Assembly (NCBI GenBank): GCA_018648445.1
Contig: JABGRG010000063.1
Coordinates: forward strand, 1 to 22,532
Direction of reading: 5' to 3'
Length of the DNA stretch: 22,532 bases
From: Rhodospirillales bacterium
Lineage (GTDB): Bacteria; Pseudomonadota; Alphaproteobacteria; Rhodospirillales_A; JACZKS01
Under the pieces are notes generated by a model, which did no database searches, was not told the origin of the DNA, and saw nothing but the letters and a program-made list of their open reading frames with translations. Shown here in pieces: positions 14,440 through 22,532 of the stretch. Position numbers and translations under genes: made by a program. Position 1 is the stretch's first letter. Each line of letters starts with the position of its first letter.

Positions 14440-15870
14440 GGTTCGCCCATAGGCGTCATCGAGGCGTTCCACGTCATCCTCGCCCAAATAACGACCTGTT
14501 CGTACTTCAATAATCTCCAGGGGCGTGCTTCCGGCATTTTCCAGCCTGTGGATAACTCCGCTGGGGATGAAGGAGGACTGATTTTCGCCCAGAACGAATT
14601 TTTCCTCGCCCCGCGTGACGCCTGCGGTTCCTGAAACGACGATCCAGTGTTCGGCCCGGCGTTGGTGTCGATGCAGGCTGAGGCGTGCGCCGGGCTGCAC
14701 GGTAATGCGTTTGACTTCGAAGCGGTCGGCCTTATCGACGGCCCGTTGTCGCCCCCATGGGCGATAGACAGTGGTGTGGCGCAAATGTTCCGTTCGGCCC
14801 TCGCGCTCCAGGCGATCGACCAGAGATTTTACGTCCTGGGCATCGTCACGACCGGCGACCAGGACCACATCGTCGGTGACGATCACGACGGCGTCGCTAA
14901 TACCCATAACGGCGGCCATCCGGCCATCCGTGCGGATGTACGAGTTCTTAACGTTTTTCGTTATGATATCGCCGTAAGTTACGTTGTTATCGTCATTTTT
15001 ATTGCCAATATCCCACAGCGCAGCCCACGATCCGACGTCGTTCCAACCCATATCGGCGGGAACCACGGCGGCTGACGCGGTGTGTTCCATTACGGCGTAG
15101 TCGATGGATAGGGACGGGCATTGCGCAAACGCCTCACGGTCCAGACGGAAGAAATCGAGATCCTTCGTCCCGTCGGCCAGAGCGTTGCGGCAGGCATCTA
15201 GAAGATCGGGTTCAAACCTTTCCAGTTCGGCCAGGAATTTGGACGCCGAAAACATGAAGGTTCCGCTGTTCCAGAAGTAGCCGCCTTCGGCAAGATAGCG
15301 CTCGGCGGTTTCACGGTCCGGTTTTTCGACGAAGCTGTCGACCTGGAAACATCCCTCGATTCCAGGTATCGGCGCGCCCCGGCGCACATAACCGTACCCC
15401 GTTTCAGGGGTGGGCGCGGGAATTCCGAATGTGACAAGCGCGCCGCCCGCAGCTGCCCGCGCGCCGATTTCGACGGCATTTCGAAAGACGTCCGGCTTGG
15501 CGATCGCGCTGTCCGAGGCAAGCAAAAGGATAATTGCGTCAGGATCGTCCGCGCCCACCGCAAGGGCGGCAATTGCCGCTGCCGGGGCCGTATTGCGTCC
15601 CAAAGGCTCAAGGAATATTGATTTCGGCATGATATCCGCCGCGCGAAGCTGTTCGGCGACGATAAAGCGGTGTTCGTCGTTGCACACGATGGTGGGAGCC
15701 GAAAATTGGCCGCCTGCGACCCGCAGCGCGGTTTCCTGAAGCATCGTGCGCTCGGTCTCCAGCGGCAGCAATTGCTTCGGATAGGCCTTGCGCGACATGG
15801 GCCACAGGCGCGTTCCCGCGCCGCCCGATAGAATGACCGGATGAACGGTTGGATTTTGAGTTTCGCTCAT
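14431..15870 (-). CDS. manC: Mannose-1-phosphate guanylyltransferase / mannose-6-phosphate isomerase
   Basis: This protein of about 479 residues makes GDP-mannose from mannose-1-phosphate and GTP for cell-surface polysaccharides. The N-terminal nucleotidyltransferase domain shows ILSGGAGTRLWPMSRKAYPKQ near the start and FVEKP in the middle. The C-terminal cupin (type II phosphomannose isomerase) shows RPWGRQ, PGARLSLHRHQRRAEHW and IPSGVIHRLENAG. The start at 15870 is preferred over GTG 15885, as GGTGGA lies about 10 bases ahead. Length is normal. It lies 36 bases downstream of the ABC importer operon, so it may be co-transcribed by read-through, although the functions are unrelated. No other polysaccharide gene is in the window. 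Confidence 0.94.
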   Translation of the reverse strand: MSETQNPTVHPVILSGGAGTRLWPMSRKAYPKQLLPLETERTMLQETALRVAGGQFSAPTIVCNDEHRFIVAEQLRAADIMPKSIFLEPLGRNTAPAAAIAALAVGADDPDAIILLLASDSAIAKPDVFRNAVEIGARAAAGGALVTFGIPAPTPETGYGYVRRGAPIPGIEGCFQVDSFVEKPDRETAERYLAEGGYFWNSGTFMFSASKFLAELERFEPDLLDACRNALADGTKDLDFFRLDREAFAQCPSLSIDYAVMEHTASAAVVPADMGWNDVGSWAALWDIGNKNDDNNVTYGDIITKNVKNSYIRTDGRMAAVMGISDAVVIVTDDVVLVAGRDDAQDVKSLVDRLEREGRTEHLRHTTVYRPWGRQRAVDKADRFEVKRITVQPGARLSLHRHQRRAEHWIVVSGTAGVTRGEEKFVLGENQSSFIPSGVIHRLENAGSTPLEIIEVRTGRYLGEDDVERLDDAYGRTCE

Positions 15871-15906
15871 AACTGCCAGTTCCACCGATTGTTTAGAGCG
15901 TAATCA

Positions 15907-16800
15907 CTAGTGCCGATCCGCCTTGGGGTCCAGAGCGTCTTGCAAGCCATCGCCGAGAAAATTAAACGCGATGACGGTCACAAAGATCATGATTCCCGGA
16001 TAGAACGCCAGCGCGGGGGCCGACCAGATCAATTCCTGCGCGTTGGTCAGCAGGTTTCCCCAGCTTGGGATCGGCGGTTGGATGCCAAGGCCCAGAAAGC
16101 TGAGCACCGATTCCAGCAAGATCACGTTGCCCACCGAAAGCGTCGTCGCCACGATGATGGGGGAAACGAGATTGGGCAGGATATGCACCCCCATGACCCG
16201 GAGCGCGCCTGCACCCTGGGCATGGGCGGCGTCAACGAAATCGCGCTCGCGCACCGAAAGGGCCGCGCCGCGCACCAAGCGGGCCACCGTCGTCCATCCG
16301 AAAAGGGCGACAATGGCGATGATGCGGTAAAGGCTGACCTGTTCGGACTGAACCAGGGCGTCGGGAAGGCCGACTTTTTCAAGATCGATCGCCGCCAGAA
16401 CGATGAGGAGCGGTAGCAACGGCAATGAAATCACGCCGTCGGTGAAGCGCATGAGAAGGGCGTCGAAACGGCCACCATAATAGCCCGCGACAAGCCCGAC
16501 GCCCGTGCCGATGACCGCTGCGGCCAAAGCCGCCGTCATGCCAACCAAAAGCGACACCCGCCCGCCGTAAAGAAGCCGGACCAGCAAATCGCGGCCCAAC
16601 TCGTCGGTTCCCAGCGGATGGCCCAATGACGGCCCGGCGAAACGGTTCATAAGGTCGACCGCATCCGTTTCCACGCCGAATATGAAGGCGACCAGGGGGG
16701 CAGCCAGAGAAACGATGGCGAGCACGACGAGAACGGCAAGGCTTCCGACCGCCAGCCGATGCCGCTTGAAACGCTTGAGTTGAGGGAACTTGCCGATCAT
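15907..16800 (-). CDS. Peptide/nickel-type ABC transporter permease, DppC/OppC family
   Basis: This inner-membrane permease of 297 residues has an N-terminal cytoplasmic stretch, a first membrane segment (LAVLVVLAIVSLAAPLVA) and then the HPLGTDELGRDLLVRLLYGGRVSL motif characteristic of DppC/OppC. A BPD_transp_1 domain follows with the EAA-type loop near AAHAQGAGALRVMGVHILPN. Later membrane segments end in FNFLGDGLQDALDPK, the usual family C-terminus. The start at 16800 is an ATGA overlap with the upstream permease stop, indicating translational coupling. It forms the membrane channel together with the DppB-like partner. Confidence 0.94.
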   Translation of the reverse strand: MIGKFPQLKRFKRHRLAVGSLAVLVVLAIVSLAAPLVAFIFGVETDAVDLMNRFAGPSLGHPLGTDELGRDLLVRLLYGGRVSLLVGMTAALAAAVIGTGVGLVAGYYGGRFDALLMRFTDGVISLPLLPLLIVLAAIDLEKVGLPDALVQSEQVSLYRIIAIVALFGWTTVARLVRGAALSVRERDFVDAAHAQGAGALRVMGVHILPNLVSPIIVATTLSVGNVILLESVLSFLGLGIQPPIPSWGNLLTNAQELIWSAPALAFYPGIMIFVTVIAFNFLGDGLQDALDPKADRH

Positions 16801-17750
16801 CGGTACGAAACCCTTGGGTCCAGCCACGCGTAAGCCAGATCAGCCAGCAAATTACCCAGAACGGTTAGTGTCGTCGCGAAGAGAAGGGAAACCAGCGCCA
16901 GATTGAAGTCGTTGCCCATGATGGCGTCGAAGATCATCTTGCCCATGCCGGGATAGGCAAAGATGGTTTCGGTCACCAGCGCGCCGGAAAACAAGAACCC
17001 GAAATCCAGTGCGACGATGGTGACGACCGGGACCATGGCGTTTCTAAGCGCGTGTTTTAGCAAAACACGGTGTCGCCCGAGGCCCTTGGCCCGTGCCGTG
17101 CGGATGTAGTCCTGACGCAGAACCTCGATCATCGCCGAACGGACGTAACGGGTATGGCCGCCGACGCTGGCAATGGTCAGCGTCGCGGCGGGCAGAATCA
17201 GGTAGCTAAGGCGATCAAGGAAACCGCCGTCGCCCACCGTCATGGTTCCGCCTGCGGGCAGGATGCCCAGTATCACCGCGAAGACGATGATCAGCAGAAG
17301 CCCCAGCCAGAAAACAGGTACCGAAATCCCGGCAAAGGCCAGCAGATTGACCGCGTAGTCGAGCCGCGAATAGGGGCGCGCCGCTGCCAGAACACCTATC
17401 GGAATGCTGATTGCGATGGATACGAATATGGCCAGTCCCAGCAATTGTAGGGTATTCCAAAGGGCAGGGGCCAGAACCTCCAGCACCGGCCTGGCGTGCA
17501 CCCGCGAATAGCCGAAATCGCCGCTGGCCGCAGCCGCCAACCAGTTTCCGTAGCGCTCCAGGATCGGCTTGTCCAGCCCGTAAAGGGCGCGCAGGCGGGC
17601 GGTGTCTTCGGACGTAATATCCGGGTTGGAACTGATCATCAGATCGATGGGATCGCCCGGCATCATCCCCATCAGCCCGTAGATGACGAACGACATAAGG
17701 CCCAGCACCAAAATGGACTGCCACAGACGATGGAGCAAAAACCGCGTCAT
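16797..17750 (-). CDS. Peptide/nickel-type ABC transporter permease, DppB/OppB family
   Basis: This inner-membrane permease of 317 residues starts MTRFLLHRLWQSILVLG, as DppB/OppB proteins do. It carries MMPGDPIDLM, then LYGLDKPILERYGNWL, followed by the transmembrane domain with the coupling loop YIRTARAKGLGRHRVLLKHALRNA. The start at 17750 forms an ATGA overlap with the preceding ATPase gene; the longer open frame simply enters that gene. It ends overlapping the DppC-like gene. The five-gene set is complete, so the importer should be functional. The substrate (peptide, nickel, opine or other) is not readable from the permeases. Confidence 0.94.
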   Translation of the reverse strand: MTRFLLHRLWQSILVLGLMSFVIYGLMGMMPGDPIDLMISSNPDITSEDTARLRALYGLDKPILERYGNWLAAAASGDFGYSRVHARPVLEVLAPALWNTLQLLGLAIFVSIAISIPIGVLAAARPYSRLDYAVNLLAFAGISVPVFWLGLLLIIVFAVILGILPAGGTMTVGDGGFLDRLSYLILPAATLTIASVGGHTRYVRSAMIEVLRQDYIRTARAKGLGRHRVLLKHALRNAMVPVVTIVALDFGFLFSGALVTETIFAYPGMGKMIFDAIMGNDFNLALVSLLFATTLTVLGNLLADLAYAWLDPRVSYR

Positions 17751-18736
17751 AGCCGCCCCTCGTCTTTCAAATGACACGCCGAAAGATGGCCGGGATCGCT
17801 GACAACCGGTTCCAGCTCGGGGCTGTCGGTAAAGCACGGCGCGCGGGTAATCCAACAGCGCGGATTGAACGGACAGCCCTGAATTTCATCGAGAACGCTG
17901 GGAACGTCGCCTTGAAGGGTATCGCCCATGTGGCGCTTTCCGCGCCCGATCACCGGGGCTGCGGCCAAAAGTGCCCGGGTATAGGGGTGGCGCGGGTTCT
18001 TGAATAATTCCTCGCCGGGGCCGGTTTCGACAATGCGCCCCAGATACATCACCGCCACCCGGTCCGCGAGATGGCGCACCACGGTCAGATCATGGCTGAT
18101 GAACAGATAAGTCAAATCATACCTGCGCTGCAACTCGGCCATCAGGTTGAGGATTTGCGACTGGATCGAAACGTCGAGCGCCGAGACCGGCTCGTCGGCA
18201 ATAATCAGGCTGGGTTCCGGGGCCAGAGCGCGGGCGATGGCGATGCGCTGGCGCTGCCCACCGCTGAACTGGTGGGGGTAAAGCTCCATGTCGGCGGCGC
18301 TAAGACCCACCATTTCGGCCACCTCGAATACCCGCCTGTGCTGCGCGTCGGTATCGCCAAGATCATGAATGACCAATGGCTCGGCAATGATCGCGCCGAC
18401 ACTCATGCGCGGGTTCAAGGATGCGAACGGGTCCTGATAAACAATTTGAATGCGCCGCCGCAGGGGCTTCAGGTCGCGCGCGCTCATGCTTGAAATTTCA
18501 CGGCCCTCGAACAGCACGGAGCCCGCGTCCGGCTTGGTCAGCAGGCCCGCCATGCGCGCCAGGGTCGATTTGCCGCAGCCGCTTTCCCCAACGAGGGCCA
18601 GGGTTTCGCCCTTGTCGATATGAAAACTGACGTCATCAAGCGCCCGCACGACCCCCGCATCCCGCCCGAAAAGCCGGTTGCCTTTGAGCGAAAACGTCTT
18701 ACGAAGCTCGCGCACTTCAAGAAGGGGGGCGTTCAT
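17747..18736 (-). CDS. ABC transporter ATPase, DppF/OppF family
   Basis: This cytoplasmic ATPase of 329 residues energises the importer. Walker A is GESGCGKS (50-57), the Q-loop is at YQDPFASLNP, the signature motif is FSGGQRQR (157-164), and Walker B with catalytic Glu is LIIADEP (177-183). The C-terminal oligopeptide-transporter extension (CPFNPRCWIT) is of the cysteine-bearing type seen in OppD/OppF proteins. The start at 18736 shares an ATGA overlap with the previous ATPase gene. It pairs with the OppD-like subunit to form a heterodimer. Confidence 0.95.
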   Translation of the reverse strand: MNAPLLEVRELRKTFSLKGNRLFGRDAGVVRALDDVSFHIDKGETLALVGESGCGKSTLARMAGLLTKPDAGSVLFEGREISSMSARDLKPLRRRIQIVYQDPFASLNPRMSVGAIIAEPLVIHDLGDTDAQHRRVFEVAEMVGLSAADMELYPHQFSGGQRQRIAIARALAPEPSLIIADEPVSALDVSIQSQILNLMAELQRRYDLTYLFISHDLTVVRHLADRVAVMYLGRIVETGPGEELFKNPRHPYTRALLAAAPVIGRGKRHMGDTLQGDVPSVLDEIQGCPFNPRCWITRAPCFTDSPELEPVVSDPGHLSACHLKDEGRL

Positions 18737-19704
18737 GGCGCCACCTTCAGGCAGGCGACCGAGCGGCCCGCTCCGGCACGTTTCAGTTCGGGGTCCGTCT
18801 GTTGGCAGACATCCTCGGCAAGGCGGCACCGGTCGGAAAACCGGCACCCTTTGGGCAAAGCCCGCAAATCGGGCACGCTTCCCGGCAGGGCGGGCAGGAT
18901 CGCCACGCGCCGATCCATTCGCGGCAGGGTTTGCAGCAGTCCGAGGGTGTAGGGGTGCAGCGGCGCGCCGAACAGCGTGGCCGCAGGCGATCGTTCGACG
19001 ATGCGCCCCGCATACATCACCATAACGTCGTCGGCGATTTCCGAGACCACCCCCAGATCATGGCTGATAAACAGGATCGCCGTGCCCAGTTCGGCCTGCA
19101 TTTCCATCATCAGATCAAGGATCTGGGCTTGAACGGTTACATCGAGCGCCGTGGTCGGTTCGTCGGCAATCAGGATATCGGGCTTGCAAATCAGCGCCAT
19201 GGCGATCATGACGCGCTGGCGCATGCCGCCCGATAGCTGATGCGGATAGTTTTTGGCTCGCACGGGCGCATTTGCAATGCCGACGCGCTGCATCATTTTG
19301 ACGGCGGCGTCCCAGGCGTCGGTTTTTGACGTGGCGAAATGCACGCGAAGCACCTCGGCGATCTGATCGCCCACACAAAACACCGGGTTCAGCGCGCTCA
19401 TGGGTTCCTGAAAGATCATGGCGATGCGCTGCCCACGAACCTCGTCGATTTCCGCCTCGTCCATGTTGAGGATGTTTTTGTCGCCGATCAAAATCTCGCC
19501 GCTTTCGATGCGGCCCGGCGAAGGCAATAAATCGAGCAACGAGAGCGCCGTCATCGACTTGCCGCACCCGCTTTCTCCAACCAGCGCCAAAGTCTTGCCG
19601 GGCGACAGATCGAACGAAACCCCATCGGCCGCACGCACCACACCCAGATCGGTGGCGAACGAGACCGTCAGGTCACGAACTTGCAGGATCGCTTCGTGCG
19701 GCAT
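18733..19704 (-). CDS. ABC transporter ATPase, DppD/OppD family
   Basis: This is the first of the two ATPases of the importer, with 323 residues. Walker A is GESGCGKS (43-50), the Q-loop is [11 protein letters not shown], the signature motif is LSGGMRQR (157-164), and Walker B is ILIADEP (177-183). The C-terminal OppD/F extension with [10 protein letters not shown] is present. The EPMSALNP and GGMRQR variants are typical of DppD/OppD rather than DppF. It begins 74 bases after the substrate-binding protein gene, with a hairpin plus U-tract between them, and overlaps the DppF-like gene by 4 bases. Confidence 0.95.
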   Translation of the reverse strand: MPHEAILQVRDLTVSFATDLGVVRAADGVSFDLSPGKTLALVGESGCGKSMTALSLLDLLPSPGRIESGEILIGDKNILNMDEAEIDEVRGQRIAMIFQEPMSALNPVFCVGDQIAEVLRVHFATSKTDAWDAAVKMMQRVGIANAPVRAKNYPHQLSGGMRQRVMIAMALICKPDILIADEPTTALDVTVQAQILDLMMEMQAELGTAILFISHDLGVVSEIADDVMVMYAGRIVERSPAATLFGAPLHPYTLGLLQTLPRMDRRVAILPALPGSVPDLRALPKGCRFSDRCRLAEDVCQQTDPELKRAGAGRSVACLKVAP

Positions 19705-19724
19705 CCACTTTCCCGGCGCTTATC

Positions 19725-19763
19725 AAAAAACCGACCGGAAATGTGCACGTTTTTCAACGGTTT
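19725..19763 (-). terminator. Hairpin with U6 between binding-protein and ATPase genes
   Basis: On the minus strand AAACCG and CGGTTT (outer arms) and GAAA/TTTC (inner) form an imperfect stem followed by TTTTTT (A run 19725-19730). Placed between the first and second genes of the importer operon, it could partly terminate transcription, so that more binding protein than ATPase is made. The stem is imperfect. Confidence 0.45.
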
Positions 19764-19778
19764 GACAAATGTTGCGAG

Positions 19779-21431
19779 TTACTCCGCCTGCCAATTTTCC
19801 ACCCAAAGCGTCGTCGGGTACTGGTGGCCGGTGGGTTCGACGCCTTTTAGCCATTTGGGCATGATGAAGGCGTTGGCGCGGAAATATAGGGGGATGACGG
19901 GGAGTTCCTCGACGTAGATTTCCTGTAATCGCCGCCACATGGCGCGTCGTTTTTCTCGGTCCAGTTCGATGTCGATCTTCTCGATCAAATCGTCCATTTC
20001 GGCGTTTTTGAAAGCCGTGTAGTTCTGACCCGAGAAGTTGTTGGCGGGTGTCGGGATGTGTTCCGAATGCAGCGTCGTGCGCGGCACGTTTTCCGGCGAA
20101 GAAATCCAGGCGAACATGGCCATGGACTTGAAGCGGCGTTCGGTCAGGGTCTGGCCAAACAGAACGCGGGCGGGCTGGTTGCGGATGCGCACGTCGATGC
20201 CGACGCGCTTCCACTGGCTTTGTAACACCTGCTCGACCAGTTCGCGGGTGCGGTTGCCCGCCGTGGTCATGATTTCCAGACGTAACGGTTTGCCCGCATC
20301 ATTGTGGCGCACGCCGCCCTTCATGTGTGTCCACCCGGCCTGAACCAATAGTTCGGCCGCCCGCGCGGCATCGAAGGCGTAGTGGGTGACGTCTTCGGCG
20401 TAAACCCAATCCAACGGGCTGACGCTGGAATGGGCCACCGGCTGGCGCCCCGAGAACAATTGCTGGCTAATGGCTTCTCGATCAAGGGCGAGTGCGAGGG
20501 CCTTGCGCACGCGCTTGTCGGCCAAAATCGGGTTGTCGAGGTTAAGGTCCACGTGTTCGTAAATCAGCCCGGCCTTGTATTTGAATGTGAAATTTCGGCC
20601 ATGGCGCTTTTCCAGGGCCAACGCCTGATCGATGGTGATCCCCAGTTCGCCCGCGATCATGTCGATGGAACCGGAAAGCAAATTGGCTTCAATGGCCGCC
20701 GTGTTTTCAATTACGCGCACGATGACGCGCTTGAACTTTGGTTTTTCGCCCCACCAGGTCGGGTTGGGCTGCAACACAACATGGGAACCCGAATTAACCT
20801 CGGTGATCCGGTAGGGGCCGAAATAAAGGCCTTGGTTCAGGGTGTCGGTGTCGTAGAGGGTGCGGTGCTTGTACTCGGCCGGCTCAGCGAAGGCCGGTTT
20901 TTCCAGATGGGCCGGAAGAACGTAGAAATCGTTGATGGCGGCATATTCGAACGTCAGTTTGTCGAAGTGCATGGTGAAGGTTTTTTCGTCCTTCACGTCG
21001 ATTTTGGTGAGCGAACGGTACAACTCCATATTGCCGACGCCGCTCAACTCGTGCCGTCCCACTTCCCAGGTAAACACGATATCGTCGGTGCTCACCCGTT
21101 GGCCGTCGCCCCAAACGGCGTCGGGGCGGATGGTATAGGTGACGGCGATGCCCTGTTTGCCTTCGGGCGTCTTTTCGGGAACGGCCAGTCCGTTCTCAAT
21201 GGATGGAAGCCGGGTGCACAGCATGCAGACCAGCTTCCAATTCTTGTCGTAGGTGGTGATGGGTCGCCGCGCCATGGCCAGCACATAGCTTTTGGCCATC
21301 ATTGAATCGATACTGGGATGGAAGGTGGAGGGGAACTGGGTGATCCCGATGACCAGTTGGTCCTTGGCGGCGCGCGCGCCTGCCGCCAGCGCCAGCACCA
21401 TCCCGATAACCAGCATCAACAATCGGACCAT
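19779..21431 (-). CDS. ABC transporter substrate-binding protein, family 5 (peptide/nickel type)
   Basis: This periplasmic binding protein of about 550 residues delivers substrate to the permeases encoded downstream. It has a Sec signal peptide (MVRLLMLVIG then a hydrophobic core ending AGARA, with predicted cleavage before AKDQLVIG). The SBP_bac_5 fold follows, with FPSTFHPSID near the N-terminus, a GDGQRVSTDDIVFTWE segment and DKRVRKALALALDRE. The start at 21431 gives a good signal peptide; TTG 21446 is possible. A U-tract from the preceding gene's terminator ends right at this ATG, so the promoter position is unclear. The family includes dipeptide, oligopeptide, nickel and microcin-type importers; the ligand is not evident. 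Confidence 0.93.
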   Translation of the reverse strand: MVRLLMLVIGMVLALAAGARAAKDQLVIGITQFPSTFHPSIDSMMAKSYVLAMARRPITTYDKNWKLVCMLCTRLPSIENGLAVPEKTPEGKQGIAVTYTIRPDAVWGDGQRVSTDDIVFTWEVGRHELSGVGNMELYRSLTKIDVKDEKTFTMHFDKLTFEYAAINDFYVLPAHLEKPAFAEPAEYKHRTLYDTDTLNQGLYFGPYRITEVNSGSHVVLQPNPTWWGEKPKFKRVIVRVIENTAAIEANLLSGSIDMIAGELGITIDQALALEKRHGRNFTFKYKAGLIYEHVDLNLDNPILADKRVRKALALALDREAISQQLFSGRQPVAHSSVSPLDWVYAEDVTHYAFDAARAAELLVQAGWTHMKGGVRHNDAGKPLRLEIMTTAGNRTRELVEQVLQSQWKRVGIDVRIRNQPARVLFGQTLTERRFKSMAMFAWISSPENVPRTTLHSEHIPTPANNFSGQNYTAFKNAEMDDLIEKIDIELDREKRRAMWRRLQEIYVEELPVIPLYFRANAFIMPKWLKGVEPTGHQYPTTLWVENWQAE

Positions 21432-21432
21432 G

Positions 21433-21482
21433 AAAAAACCCCGCAATTCAAACCCAATCCTAAATATCGGGATTCTCTGCGG
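21433..21482 (-). terminator. Terminator-like structure after the TTT permease gene
   Basis: Directly after the stop codon of the TTT permease gene, CCGCA/TGCGG outer arms enclose an inner AATCC-loop-GGATT stem, and TTTTTT follows on the minus strand (A run 21433-21438). The U-tract lies immediately before the start codon of the binding protein, so this could act as an attenuator for the ABC operon as well as a terminator. Confidence 0.45.
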
Positions 21483-22532
21483 TTAGAACAAGAATCCCTC
21501 CGGGAACGGAACATTGAAGATTTCGGCGAATACCCCGTAAAAGGCCGCGCAGACGAATATGGCGGTCAAAACGTTGCGCACCAGTTGTTTGCGCCGCGTG
21601 TCGGGCGAGGCCAGAACCCATCCCAGGGAAACCAGAACGATGAATGTGGTCACGAAAAAACCGACATAAGGCATCAGCGCCACATAGCCCACCGCGATGC
21701 CAAGTGCGGCCAGCGCCGGGCCACGATCAGCCTTGCTTGCTACAGGTGCGACCGTTTCTGCGCCTTGGGCGCGCAGGATGGCGGCTTTGGCCAACAGCCC
21801 GACCGAAACGAGGGCGATCATTCCTGCGCACACGCCGGGCACGACTGCCGTTTGCAATTCAACATCGGTCAGCCGCGAGAAGGTCAGTGCCGAAAGGCCA
21901 AGACCGGGAATCCCCAACCAGATATTGGCCGCAGCATGGCTGACGACGCCCGATTTGCCGTTGGCTTCGGGCTTGGCTTCGTTTGTTTCGTCCGGCGTTT
22001 TTCCGCGCAAACGCGCCCAATATTTGAGGATAAACGGCCATCCCACCGAAACGACTGTCAAAAACACCAAGAACAGCGACAGAGGCCGGGTGAACAGCAA
22101 TTCCGCAAGGCTGCCGGTTGCGCGCGACAGCATCATGGATTCCACGAGGCCGCGTTCCATGATCGGACCCAGAATAACGCCCAGCGCGATGGGAGCGGCG
22201 GCCAGACCGACCTTCACGCCGGCATAGGCGATCAGGCCCAGCACCAGCATCATGCCAACATCAAACGGGCTGTTGCGTCCGGCGAACGCTCCAACGACCG
22301 AAAGCGCGAGAACCACCGGCATCAACAGGTTGGTCGGCAGGTTGAGAGCTCGCGCGTAAATGCGTGAGGCCGAAATGCCGATGGCGAACATCATTGCGTT
22401 GGCCAGAAACAGCGACAGAATGAACGTGTAGGTGATTTCCGCGCCGTGGCCGGTGAAAAGTTCGGCTCCCGGTCGCAGGCCGTGCAGAAGCAACGCGCCA
22501 AACAGAACGGCGGCTTGCGGTGCGCCGGGAAT
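21483..22532 (-). CDS. Tripartite tricarboxylate transporter permease, TctA C-terminus fused to a TctB-like domain (partial)
   Basis: The visible 349 residues of a membrane protein continue past the right edge of the window. The first visible part (IPGAPQAAVLFG, then LHGLRPGAELF and the GVILGPIMERGLVESMM segment) is the C-terminal half of TctA, the large permease of the TTT family that imports carboxylates such as citrate. A charged linker (about KTPDETNEAKPEANGK) then leads to four further hydrophobic segments with the GFFVTTFIVLVSLGW and VPFPEGFLF motifs expected of the small subunit TctB. A TctA-TctB fusion is therefore likely. The TctC binding protein may lie outside the window. The start is not visible. 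Confidence 0.85.
   Translation of the reverse strand: MPGAPQAAVLFGALLLHGLRPGAELFTGHGAEITYTFILSLFLANAMMFAIGISASRIYARALNLPTNLLMPVVLALSVVGAFAGRNSPFDVGMMLVLGLIAYAGVKVGLAAAPIALGVILGPIMERGLVESMMLSRATGSLAELLFTRPLSLFLVFLTVVSVGWPFILKYWARLRGKTPDETNEAKPEANGKSGVVSHAAANIWLGIPGLGLSALTFSRLTDVELQTAVVPGVCAGMIALVSVGLLAKAAILRAQGAETVAPVASKADRGPALAALGIAVGYVALMPYVGFFVTTFIVLVSLGWVLASPDTRRKQLVRNVLTAIFVCAAFYGVFAEIFNVPFPEGFLF

Noticed and set aside
14547..14555. A fourth DnaA-box match in reverse orientation (TGTGGATAA)
   Set aside because: It lies within the conserved manC codons for GVIHRL, so the match is explained by coding constraint and was not added to the array.

Overview
The window looks like chromosomal DNA of an alphaproteobacterium, most plausibly a Rhodospirillales-type (Magnetospirillum/Thalassospira-like) organism. 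The reasons are a Shemin-pathway 5-aminolevulinate synthase (typical of Alphaproteobacteria), high GC content, TRAP and tripartite tricarboxylate (TTT) transporters, and a caspase-like lipoprotein. The genus is inference; no rRNA or tRNA gene is present to test it. Most of the window is catabolic and transport genes, with one AT-rich island.

Layout. (1) Positions 1-1611, plus strand: the end of a TRAP transporter large permease (dctM) followed by an HpcH/HpaI-type aldolase, probably one uptake-and-cleavage operon. (2) 1620-3127, minus: a caspase-like lipoprotein gene broken by a frameshift and an in-frame amber stop. (3) 3222-5727: CoA-acylating methylmalonate-semialdehyde dehydrogenase (mmsA), divergent from a LysR-type regulator. 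The shared control region carries two perfect inverted repeats. (4) 5728-7431: an AT-rich stretch with phased TCGTCA repeats and a 401-codon orphan gene whose N-terminus has a PD-(D/E)XK-nuclease-like signature. (5) 7444-12940, minus: a five-gene operon made of a DapA-superfamily lyase, the three subunits of a tungsten aldehyde oxidoreductase of the AorABC type, and a nitrilase. This looks like a pathway that makes and oxidises an aldehyde. (6) 13011-14225: hemA with a leader hairpin that resembles an attenuator. A 12-bp-periodic array of DnaA-box-like sequences lies upstream. (7) 14431-21446, minus: a complete peptide/nickel-type ABC importer (binding protein, two ATPases, two permeases, three ATGA overlaps), followed by manC (GDP-mannose synthesis). 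(8) 21483-22532, minus: a TTT permease that appears to fuse TctA with TctB, running off the right edge.

Most genes can be assigned to well-known families from visible motifs. The less ordinary items are the orphan nuclease-like gene with its repeat-bearing upstream region, the aldolase/AOR/nitrilase operon with a non-DapA active site, the decayed caspase gene, and the DnaA-box-like array next to hemA. No insertion sequence, CRISPR array, tRNA or rRNA gene was seen.
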